From Paracoccus sp. (in: a-proteobacteria) (lineage in GTDB: Bacteria; Pseudomonadota; Alphaproteobacteria; Rhodobacterales; Rhodobacteraceae): a DNA stretch of 5,699 bases. The notes beneath the pieces are model-generated. The model saw only the letters and a list, made by a program, of their open reading frames with translations, made no database searches and was not told where the DNA came from. Location: contig JAGPGI010000198.1 in assembly GCA_018056045.1 (NCBI GenBank), forward strand, positions 1-5,699. The letters are read 5' to 3'. Shown piece by piece: positions 1 through 5,684 of the stretch (positions are counted from its first letter, which is position 1; each line of letters begins with the position of its first letter). A program made the position numbers and the translations under genes.

Positions 1-798
1 GCGCGGTTCCGGCGACTGGGCTTTACGCTGTCGCCGCGAGGGCTGCACAGCGCAGAAAAGGGCACAGCGAATTACACGCTGATCTTTGAGCATGATTACT
101 GCGAATTGCTGGGGGTGGTTGCCGAGACCCCGGACAACCGCCTGCAGCGCGAGATTCTGGCCGAGGATGGCGAGGGGCTGCGCGCCATCGCCTGCCGGAT
201 CGACGACGCCCGCGAGGCGCGCAAGGCGCTGGCCGCGCTTGGCATCTCGGCCGGGCCGGTCAGCGAATTCTCGCGCCCGCTGCCGCTGCCCGGCGGCGCA
301 AGCGGCATCGCGGCCTTCGCCGCCGTGGATCTGGCGCTTGACGAGGCGCCTTCGGGTTACATGTTCCTGTGCCAGCACAAGACCCCGGACATGGTCTGGC
401 GCCCCGAATTGCAGGCCCATGCCAATGGCGCCCGCGCGCTGGCCGGCATCGTCACCATGGCCAACGACACCGAGACGCTGGCCCGGCGCTTTGCCCGGCT
501 GTTCGCCGCGGGCCAGGTCCGTGCCATTCCCGGCGGCCATGCGGTCGAGACCGGCGCCGACTCGGCGCGCATCCTGTGCCTGACCCCGGCCGCCGCCGCC
601 GCGCGCTATGACGACCGCGCCGTGGCCGACACGCCCCCGCGTGGCTATGCCGCGCTGCAGATCGCCGTGGCCGACATTGACGTGACCCGACAGGTTCTGG
701 AGCAGGCCGGCGTCGCGGTTCAGCGCGGCCCCGCCGGCTCGGTCTGGGTCGGCCCGGCCGAGGCCTGCGGCACGGTGCTGGAATTCCTGCCGACCTGA
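1..798 (+). CDS. VOC / glyoxalase-like domain protein (5' end missing)
   Basis: The reading frame is open from the first base and stops with TGA at 796-798, so this is the C-terminal 265 residues of a longer protein. The visible part begins ARFRRLGFTLSPRG and runs to an HDYCELLGV segment (visible residues 31-39). This is the pattern of the first beta-alpha-beta unit of a vicinal-oxygen-chelate fold in the Glyoxalase_3 type family. The Glu before LLG is the usual metal-ligand or strand position, and the preceding His-containing strand lies upstream of the window. A middle segment (bases 355-435) reads FLCQHKTPDMVWRPELQAHANG, a conserved stretch of this family. A last half-module (bases 652-795) ends in VLEFLPT. 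Probably about 20 residues are missing. The family contains dioxygenases, lyases and uncharacterised proteins, so the substrate cannot be named. The internal GTG/ATG-like starts near 106 lie inside the conserved domain and are not the true start. Confidence 0.85.
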   Translation, partial: ARFRRLGFTLSPRGLHSAEKGTANYTLIFEHDYCELLGVVAETPDNRLQREILAEDGEGLRAIACRIDDAREARKALAALGISAGPVSEFSRPLPLPGGASGIAAFAAVDLALDEAPSGYMFLCQHKTPDMVWRPELQAHANGARALAGIVTMANDTETLARRFARLFAAGQVRAIPGGHAVETGADSARILCLTPAAAAARYDDRAVADTPPRGYAALQIAVADIDVTRQVLEQAGVAVQRGPAGSVWVGPAEACGTVLEFLPT

Positions 799-818
799 CG
801 ATCCGCGCCCGCCGGCCC

Positions 819-846
819 TTGCCCGGACCTGCCTGCGGCGTATGCT
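819..846 (+). promoter_or_regulatory. Possible sigma-70 type promoter for the glutathione transferase gene
   Basis: A TTGCCC box at 819-824 and a TATGCT box at 841-846 are separated by 16 bases. Each matches 4 of 6 bases of the -35 and -10 consensus. Predicted transcription would start near 853, about 23 bases before the ATG at 876. A small CTGAG/CTCAG inverted repeat (845-849 and 856-860) overlaps the start region. The boxes are weak, so readthrough from the upstream gene is equally possible. Confidence 0.3.
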
Positions 847-875
847 GAGGGAACACTCAGACAAGGAACAAGGCG

Positions 876-1856
876 ATGGGGCAGCTGGTCGACGGCATCT
901 GGCATGATGAATGGTATGACACCGAAAGCACCGGCGGGCGGTTCCAGCGCAGCGTGACCGCACATCGCAACTGGGTCACCCCCGATGGCAGCCCCGGCCC
1001 CAGCGGCGAGGGCGGCTTTGCGGCCGAAAGCGGGCGCTATCACCTTTACGTCTCATATGCCTGTCCATGGGCGCATCGGACGCTGATCTTTCGCGCGCTG
1101 AAGGGGCTTGCGTCGCATATCGACGTCTCGGTCGTGCATCCCGACATGCTGTCCGATGGCTGGACCTTTGCCACCGACTTTCCCGGCACGACGGGTGACG
1201 GGCTGTTCGGCCTGCCCTTTCTGCGCGACATCTATGTCAAGGCCGACCCCAATGCCTCGGGCCGGGTGACGGTGCCGGTCCTGTGGGACAAGGTCCGGGG
1301 GCGGATCGTCTCGAACGAAAGCGCCGAGATCATCCGCATGTTCAACTCGGCCTTTGACGGGCTGACCGGCAATAGCGCGAATTTCTGCCCCAAGGACCTC
1401 CTGCCCCAGATCGACGCCATGAACGAGCAGCTTTACAGCACCGTCAATAACGGCGTCTACAAGGCCGGTTTCGCCACCTCGCAAGCCGGTTATGACGAGG
1501 CGATCGGGCCGCTTTTCCAGACGCTGGACTGGCTCGAGGAGCATCTGGCCGAAAACCGCTATCTGTGCGGGGCGCAGGTGTCCGAGGCCGACTGGCGGCT
1601 TTTCACGACGCTGGTGCGCTTCGATCCGGTCTATCACACGCATTTCAAATGCAACCGGGCATGGCTGCGCGAATACCCGAACCTTTGGGGCTGGACGCGC
1701 GAGATGTATCAATGGCCGGGCGTGGCCGAGACAGTGCATTTCGACCATATCGTGCGCCATTACCATTACAGCCACGCGACGATTAACCCCTATCGGATCA
1801 TCCCGATCAACCCGGTCATCGACTGGCTGGAGCCGCATGGGCGTGAGGGCGTCTAG
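876..1856 (+). CDS. yqjG: Glutathionyl-hydroquinone reductase (Xi-class glutathione S-transferase)
   Basis: This is a 326-residue cytosolic enzyme expected to reduce glutathionyl-hydroquinones to hydroquinones by thiol chemistry, releasing oxidised glutathione. The N-terminal thioredoxin-like domain carries the motif YACPWAHR with catalytic Cys63. VPVLWD (133-138) followed by SNESAEII (146-153) forms the glutathione-binding edge. The C-terminal helical domain (about 170-326) holds YLCGAQVSEADWRLFTTLVRFDPVY and ends HYHYSHATINPYRIIPINPVIDW, a signature of the YqjG/ECM4/PcpF group. Tyr195, Tyr253 and Tyr296 fall where I recall the E. coli YqjG active-site tyrosines; Cys63 also has the same number there. 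Length is normal for the family. The ATG at 876 is preceded by AAGGA at 863-867 with 8 bases of spacing, and the protein aligns from its first residues (MGQLVDGIWHDEWYDT). The gene lies 77 bases after the VOC gene on the same strand. Its stop overlaps the convergent oxidase gene. The in vivo substrate is unknown. Confidence 0.93.
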   Translation: MGQLVDGIWHDEWYDTESTGGRFQRSVTAHRNWVTPDGSPGPSGEGGFAAESGRYHLYVSYACPWAHRTLIFRALKGLASHIDVSVVHPDMLSDGWTFATDFPGTTGDGLFGLPFLRDIYVKADPNASGRVTVPVLWDKVRGRIVSNESAEIIRMFNSAFDGLTGNSANFCPKDLLPQIDAMNEQLYSTVNNGVYKAGFATSQAGYDEAIGPLFQTLDWLEEHLAENRYLCGAQVSEADWRLFTTLVRFDPVYHTHFKCNRAWLREYPNLWGWTREMYQWPGVAETVHFDHIVRHYHYSHATINPYRIIPINPVIDWLEPHGREGV

Positions 1857-3160
1857 ACCCCCAGCCGGTCGCGCAACCCGTACCACCAGGACCCCATGAC
1901 CGAATAGGGCACGCGGAATGCGCGCCCGCCCGGGAACGGGATCCATGGCAGACCGGCAAAGACGTCGAAACGCCCGGTATCGCCGCAGATCGCCTCGGCC
2001 AGAATGCGGCCAAAGGTATGCGAGCCGGTGACGCCATGGCCGGAATAGCCATGGGCAAAATAGGTGTTCTGCCCGATCCGGCCCATCTGCGGCACGCGGC
2101 TGAAGGACAGCGCGAAATTCCCGCTCCAGGCATAGTCGATGCGGGTCTGCGCCAATTGCGGGAACACCTTGACCATGTTCTTCCACAGCTTTGCGGTGAT
2201 ATCCTTGGGATCGGCGCCACCATAGACGGTGCCGCCGCCGAACAGCAGCCGCTTGTCGGCGGACATGCGATAGTAATCAAGGATATAGCGCACGTCCTCG
2301 ATGCAGGTATCGCTGGGCATCAGGGTCGCGGCCAGATCGCCCAAGGGCTCGGTCGCCATGATCTGGGTCGAGACCGGCATGACGCGCCGTTCCAGCGTCG
2401 GCACCACATCGCCCAGATAAGCATTGCCGCAAAGGACCAGCGTTTTGGCGCGGATCTCGCCCTTGGTGGTGCGCAGGCTGGGCCGCGCGCCCTCGGTCTG
2501 GACCGAGGTCACCGGCGACATCTCAAAGATGGTGCCGCCCCGGCTTTCCAGCGCCGCCGCCTCGCCCAAAGCAAGGTTCAGCGGGTGCATATGTCCACCC
2601 TTGCGGTCGATCATGCCGCCAACATAGCGATCCGAGGCGACATGGTCGCGCATCTGTTCGGCGCTCAGCATGTCCTGACTGTCGATGCCATAGCCACGCC
2701 ACAGCCTCCAGCGCGCCTCAATCTCGCGCAGATGAGCCTCGGTCAGCGCGGCAAAGACATTGCCGGGCTTGAGGTCGCATTGGATGCCATAGGTCGCGAC
2801 CCGCTCACGGATGATATCGCCGCCCTCGGTCACCAGCCCGGCAACGAAATTGGCGGTGTCCTGACCATAACGGGCGCGGATCGTCTGCAGGCTGGCATTC
2901 AGCCCGTTCACGACCTGCCCGCCATTGCGCCCCGAGGCGCCCCAGCCGATGCGCGCGCCCTCGACCACGGCGACCTTGTGGCCACGCTCAGCCAGATGCA
3001 GCGCGGTCGACAGGCCCGAATAGCCGGCGCCAAGGATGGCAATATCGGTCTCATGCGTGCCGGCCAGTTCGGCCCGCAGCGGCGCGGGATTGGCCGATGC
3101 CGCGTAATAGCTGCCGGTGTGATCGCCCGTTCCGGCATAGGGGTGGCGCATCGCGTTCAT
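1853..3160 (-). CDS. puuB: FAD-dependent amine oxidoreductase, PuuB/OrdL-like (gamma-glutamylputrescine oxidase type)
   Basis: This 435-residue flavoenzyme belongs to the D-amino-acid-oxidase (DAO) fold. The dinucleotide-binding motif is GAGYSG at residues 44-49 (GxGxxG), with the strand-ending Glu68 that binds the ribose. It is followed by GWGASGRNGGQ (72-82), typical of the PuuB/OrdL group. A C-terminal FAD-contact block, SRVPQMGRIG then AHGYSGHGVTGSH (354-381), is also characteristic. In E. coli, PuuB oxidises gamma-glutamyl-putrescine to the aldehyde with release of ammonia and hydrogen peroxide. The neighbouring PuuA-like ligase supports this type of role, but the actual amine is inferred. 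The start at 3160 is favoured because GGAGG lies 7 bases upstream (3168-3172) and the ATG overlaps the ligase stop as TGATG, implying translational coupling. A second ATG at 3151 is possible. The frame stays open upstream to 3388, but that extension is out-of-frame ligase sequence. The TAG stop (1853-1855) overlaps the stop of the convergent gene. The symbol is given by family similarity only. Confidence 0.88.
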   Translation of the reverse strand: MNAMRHPYAGTGDHTGSYYAASANPAPLRAELAGTHETDIAILGAGYSGLSTALHLAERGHKVAVVEGARIGWGASGRNGGQVVNGLNASLQTIRARYGQDTANFVAGLVTEGGDIIRERVATYGIQCDLKPGNVFAALTEAHLREIEARWRLWRGYGIDSQDMLSAEQMRDHVASDRYVGGMIDRKGGHMHPLNLALGEAAALESRGGTIFEMSPVTSVQTEGARPSLRTTKGEIRAKTLVLCGNAYLGDVVPTLERRVMPVSTQIMATEPLGDLAATLMPSDTCIEDVRYILDYYRMSADKRLLFGGGTVYGGADPKDITAKLWKNMVKVFPQLAQTRIDYAWSGNFALSFSRVPQMGRIGQNTYFAHGYSGHGVTGSHTFGRILAEAICGDTGRFDVFAGLPWIPFPGGRAFRVPYSVMGSWWYGLRDRLGV

Positions 3161-4509
3161 CAGACCGCCTCCATATAGGAATGGTATTCGAATTCGGTGA
3201 CGTGGCGGGTAAAGCGGCGCAGTTCCTGCAACTTGCATTGAACGAACATGCGTTGCAGGCGGCGGGCATAGATCTGGGTCACATGCGGCCCGCGCGAAAA
3301 TGCCTCGATGGCCGAGGCCCAGTCGGGCGGCAGGGTCTCGATATTCTGGGAATAGGCGTCGCCGGTAATGGGCGGCGGCGGCTCCCACTTGCCTTCGATG
3401 CCCAGAAGCGCTCCGCCCAGGATCGAGGCCAGCACCAGATAGGGATTCGCGTCAGCACCCGCCACACGATGTTCGATCCGGCGCGCCTTGGGGCTGCCGC
3501 CGGGAATGCGGACGGCCACTGTGCGGTTTTCATAGCCCCAGGCCACGGATGAGGGCGCATGCGCCCCCGGCAGGATCCGGCGGAAGCTGTTCTCATGCGG
3601 GGCAAAGACCAGCGCGTTTTCCTGCATGGTGCGGATCAGACCGGCGACGGCATGGCGCAGAACCTCGGTCCCCTCCTCGCCGCCATTGTCAAAGATATTG
3701 CGCCCCTCGGCATCATTCAGCGAAAAATGCACATGCATGCCCGAACCGGCACGGTCGCCATAGGGCTTGGCCATGAAAGTCGCCGCAAAGCCGTGCTTGC
3801 GGGCGATGCCGCGCACCAGGCGCTTGAACAGCACCGCATCGTCAGCCGCCTCAAGCGGGTCGGCGACATGCAGCAGGTTGATTTCGAACTGGCCGGCGCC
3901 GTTTTCGGAAATCGCCGCATCGGCCGGGATGCCATGGGCGGCGCAGGAATCATAAACCTCGTTCAGGAAGGCGTCGAAATGCTGCAGTTCATCCAGCGAC
4001 AGCGCCCCGTCGGAATCAAGCCGCTTGCCGGTGACCGGTGAACAGGGCGGCTGCGGCACCGCGCCCGAGGGATCGACGATGTAGAATTCCAGCTCGGTCG
4101 CGACCACCGGCGTCAGGCCCGCCGCCTTGAAGCGGTCGACCACCGCGGCCAACGCCCGGCGCGGATCGCCCATGAAGGGACGGCCGTCTTCCTCGCGCAT
4201 CCAAAGCTGGGCAAAGGCCGCCGGGCGCGAGGTCCATTCCACCGGGCTGATCGGCCGACCGGTGAAGTCGCACAGCCCGTCCGCGTCGCCAGTGTCGAAA
4301 ACCAGCTCGTTATCCTCGATATCCTCACCCCAGATATCCATGCTGAGCAGCGACAGCGGCATGCGCAGCGCGCCACTGGTGATCTTGTCAAGCTGCTCGA
4401 CCGGCACGCGCTTGCCTCGCATGATCCCGTTCAGGTCGCAGATGCAGGCGAAGATCGTCTCGATCTCCGGTCGGTCGGCCAGCCAGGCCGGGACATCTGC
4501 GGGTGTCAT
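3160..4509 (-). CDS. puuA: Glutamine synthetase family ligase, PuuA-like (gamma-glutamylputrescine synthetase type)
   Basis: A 449-residue ATP-dependent ligase of the glutamine synthetase fold. It has the short N-terminal beta-grasp region (about 15-105) and then the catalytic domain. Visible active-site elements are TELEFY (metal ligands Glu139, Glu141), SENGAGQFEINLLH (Glu202, Glu209), GSGMHVHFSL (His259, His261), the glutamate/ATP-loop region FAPHENSFRRILPGAHAPSSVAWGYENR (303-329), and RRIEHRVAGADANPYL with Glu346 and Arg348. The region corresponding to the adenylylation loop of housekeeping GlnA reads DAYSQNIETLPPDW and has no recognisable adenylylation tyrosine motif. This and the shorter length (449 residues; PuuA 472) place it with amine-specific GS-like enzymes. 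It would join glutamate to an amine, putrescine in the E. coli Puu pathway; other mono- or polyamines are possible. The ATG at 4509 has GAGGAG at 4518-4523, 8 bases upstream. It is the first gene of the operon with the oxidase, is coupled to it by a one-base overlap, and is transcribed divergently from the GntR regulator. The symbol is by similarity. Confidence 0.9.
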   Translation of the reverse strand: MTPADVPAWLADRPEIETIFACICDLNGIMRGKRVPVEQLDKITSGALRMPLSLLSMDIWGEDIEDNELVFDTGDADGLCDFTGRPISPVEWTSRPAAFAQLWMREEDGRPFMGDPRRALAAVVDRFKAAGLTPVVATELEFYIVDPSGAVPQPPCSPVTGKRLDSDGALSLDELQHFDAFLNEVYDSCAAHGIPADAAISENGAGQFEINLLHVADPLEAADDAVLFKRLVRGIARKHGFAATFMAKPYGDRAGSGMHVHFSLNDAEGRNIFDNGGEEGTEVLRHAVAGLIRTMQENALVFAPHENSFRRILPGAHAPSSVAWGYENRTVAVRIPGGSPKARRIEHRVAGADANPYLVLASILGGALLGIEGKWEPPPPITGDAYSQNIETLPPDWASAIEAFSRGPHVTQIYARRLQRMFVQCKLQELRRFTRHVTEFEYHSYMEAV

Positions 4510-4544
4510 GAGAGGGGCTCCTCAAGGTGATGGGACAAATAATG

Positions 4545-4552
4545 TGATATCA
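4545..4552. promoter_or_regulatory. Candidate GntR operator, TGATATCA palindrome
   Basis: An 8-base perfect palindrome sits immediately downstream of the predicted transcription start of the ligase operon, a position where a bound repressor would block transcription. TGTGAT also occurs twice in the same orientation, 20 bases apart (4543-4548 and 4563-4568), about two helical turns. FCD-type GntR proteins bind short AT-centred palindromes, but the recognition sequence of this one is unknown. Confidence 0.35.
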
Positions 4553-4560
4553 TTTTTCAT

Positions 4561-4588
4561 ATTGTGATGCCGTTTATGCTTGTGTCAA
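4561..4588 (-). promoter_or_regulatory. Candidate promoter of the ligase-oxidase operon
   Basis: Read on the minus strand, a perfect TTGACA occupies 4588-4583. After 16 bases comes CACAAT (4566-4561), which matches 4 of 6 bases of the -10 consensus including the key second A and final T. Transcription would start near 4554, leaving a leader of about 45 bases that contains the GAGGAG ribosome site. The stretch 4535-4580 is clearly AT-rich compared with its surroundings, as expected for a promoter in this GC-rich genome. Confidence 0.5.
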
Positions 4589-4600
4589 GCCACCTGACAC
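4582..4600. promoter_or_regulatory. Inverted repeat GTGTCA-N7-TGACAC overlapping the -35 box
   Basis: Two perfect 6-base arms (4582-4587 and 4595-4600) flank a 7-base centre, giving a 19-base dyad that covers the TTGACA box of the minus-strand promoter. A second shorter dyad, GCTTG-TGT-CAAGC, overlaps it at 4578-4590. Either could be a regulator site. Part of the symmetry may simply reflect the -35 sequence itself. Confidence 0.35.
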
Positions 4601-4638
4601 GCCACGCTGCAGTATCCTTCGCCGCGCCCCGAGGTCCC

Positions 4639-4668
4639 ATGCCCCAACCCGCCATGCCCCAGCCCGCG
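4639..4668 (+). repeat. Two tandem 15-base copies encoding MPQPA-MPQPA
   Basis: Bases 4639-4653 and 4654-4668 are a direct duplication differing at two positions, giving the peptide MPQPAMPQPA at the start of the GntR protein. The duplication places two candidate ATG starts in nearly the same local context. Confidence 0.7.
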
Positions 4669-5334
4669 CTTCCCGACATCCCGCATGACGGGGCGATGAC
4701 AACGCAGGAATATGCCTATCTGCGGCTGCGCAACGCAATCATGGTCGGCGCGCTGCCGCCCGGAACCGGCCTGACGTTTCGCGGGCTGGCCGAGCAGATG
4801 GCGCTGAGCCCCACCCCGATCCGCGAGGCCTTGCGCCGGCTGAGCTCCGAAAACGCCATCAGGGTGCTGGGCAATCGCCGGCTGCGCGTTCCCGAGATGA
4901 CCGCGGGCCGGTTCGAGGAACTGGTGCAGCTGCGCATCGCGCTGGAAACCCACGCGGCCAGACGGGCCTTTCCCTATATTTCGGACATTGCCATTGCCCT
5001 GTTGACGGGGCTGGATGATCGCATGGACAAGGCCCTGGCAGGGCGCGATCTGGATGCCCTGACGCGGATGAACCACGAGTTTCACAAGGCGCTGTATGGC
5101 CTGAACCCCGATCAGGCAACCTTACCGCTGATCGAAAGTGTCTGGCTGCAGTTGGGTCCGTTCCAGCGTCAGGTGCTTGAGCATATCGACGCTTTCTCCA
5201 GCGCCGATCACCACAAGGAAATGCTGGCCGCCATGCGTGACCGTGACCTGCCCGCACTTTGCGCCGCCATCGAAAGTGATGTGCATGACGGCTCGATCCG
5301 GGCGGGGTGGCGCATGCTGGAATCCGGATTGTGA
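4639..5334 (+). CDS. GntR family transcriptional regulator, FCD (FadR-type) subfamily
   Basis: From the ATG at 4639 this is a 231-residue regulator. Residues 22-85 form the winged helix-turn-helix: EYAYLRLRNAIMVGALPPGTGLTFRGLAEQM, then SPTPIREALRRLSSENAI and the wing NRRLRVPEM. Residues 90-222 form the all-helical FCD ligand domain. Its metal or ligand-binding residues can be seen as Asn145 and His149 (NHEFH), His191/His192, and His216; the Asn replaces the more usual Asp, a common variant. The start is uncertain. The frame opens with GTG at 4564 and ATG at 4567, but these lie inside the predicted divergent promoter. GAGG at 4631-4634 precedes 4639, with short 4-base spacing. ATG at 4654 and 4696 are also possible, and 4696 still keeps the whole DNA-binding domain. 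Divergent placement implies control of the ligase-oxidase operon and probably itself. The effector, perhaps an amine or gamma-glutamyl intermediate, is not shown by the sequence. Confidence 0.88.
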   Translation: MPQPAMPQPALPDIPHDGAMTTQEYAYLRLRNAIMVGALPPGTGLTFRGLAEQMALSPTPIREALRRLSSENAIRVLGNRRLRVPEMTAGRFEELVQLRIALETHAARRAFPYISDIAIALLTGLDDRMDKALAGRDLDALTRMNHEFHKALYGLNPDQATLPLIESVWLQLGPFQRQVLEHIDAFSSADHHKEMLAAMRDRDLPALCAAIESDVHDGSIRAGWRMLESGL

Positions 5335-5350
5335 TTCTCGCGTCCCGCGC

Positions 5351-5403
5351 CTGGACGATGTTTCAGATGCGTCCCCACGCATGGGACCTCAGATCGTCGC
5401 CAG
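5351..5403. other. Nested palindromes that can fold into a stem-loop
   Basis: An inner perfect hairpin ATGCGT-CCCC-ACGCAT (5367-5382) is enclosed by a second perfect pair, GACGAT (5354-5359) with ATCGTC (5393-5398). CTG/CAG (5351-5353 and 5401-5403) extends it past a two-base bulge. It begins 17 bases after the regulator stop. No T-run follows directly, so it is not a classical terminator. It could slow transcription, protect the mRNA end, or be a regulatory leader of a downstream gene. Confidence 0.5.
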
Positions 5404-5416
5404 CTTGCAGTTTCCC

Positions 5417-5439
5417 GCACATACCCGTGTGCCTTATTT
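5417..5439 (+). terminator. Possible intrinsic terminator after the GntR gene
   Basis: GCACAT (5417-5422) pairs with GTGTGC (5427-5432), including one G-T wobble, around a 4-base ACCC loop. It is followed by CTTATTT (5433-5439). The stem is short and only moderately GC-rich and the T-tract is interrupted, so it is a weak candidate. It lies 83 bases after the regulator stop. Confidence 0.35.
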
Positions 5440-5488
5440 CCTTGCCAGCTCTAGCATCTCTTTCCGTCCATAACAGCGCGCGGCCGCA

Positions 5489-5608
5489 GCTCATGCTCAT
5501 GCTCATGCTCATGCTCATGCTCATGCTCATGCTCATGCTCATGCTCATGCTCATGCTCATGCTCATGCTCATGCTCATGCTCATGCTCATGCTCATGCTC
5601 ATGCTCAT
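5489..5608. repeat. Perfect hexanucleotide tandem array, (GCTCAT)x20
   Basis: Twenty uninterrupted, identical GCTCAT units fill 120 bases, followed by one further G before the sequence diverges. On the plus strand it can read as Ala-His, Leu-Met or Ser-Cys repeats. On the minus strand it can read as Met-Ser or Glu-His repeats, and the third minus frame has a TGA in every unit. Because the unit is a multiple of three, copy-number change would not shift a reading frame but would change spacing by 6 bases per unit. It lies between the GntR gene and a probable downstream gene. No confident gene contains it. Perfect identity suggests recent slippage-driven expansion. Confidence 0.97.
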
Positions 5609-5684
5609 GATGCCCGGCCCCCTTCGCCGTGCTGTCGTCAACGTTCGCACGCTGCCTATGCCAATGCCAAGGAGCCCGGTAAAC

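Noticed and set aside
1053..2186. Long minus-strand frame across the transferase gene
   Set aside because: It is a shadow of strong G/C third-position bias opposite a clear enzyme gene and shows no domain pattern.
2018..3178. 386-residue plus-strand frame opposite the FAD oxidase gene
   Set aside because: It is an antisense shadow. The minus-strand frame has the FAD motif and the family C-terminal block, while this frame has no recognisable motif.
3161..3388. Upstream extension of the FAD oxidase reading frame
   Set aside because: These 76 extra codons lie out of frame inside the ligase gene. The ATG at 3160 has a GGAGG site 7 bases upstream and matches the normal family length.
5442..5474. 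Possible promoter TTGCCA ... CATAAC before the repeat array
   Set aside because: The boxes look acceptable but are 21 bases apart, too far for a normal sigma-70 promoter.
5489..5608. CRISPR array or integration-site reading of the repeat
   Set aside because: The units are 6 bases and contiguous with no spacers, and there is no transposase, integrase or terminal repeat in the window.
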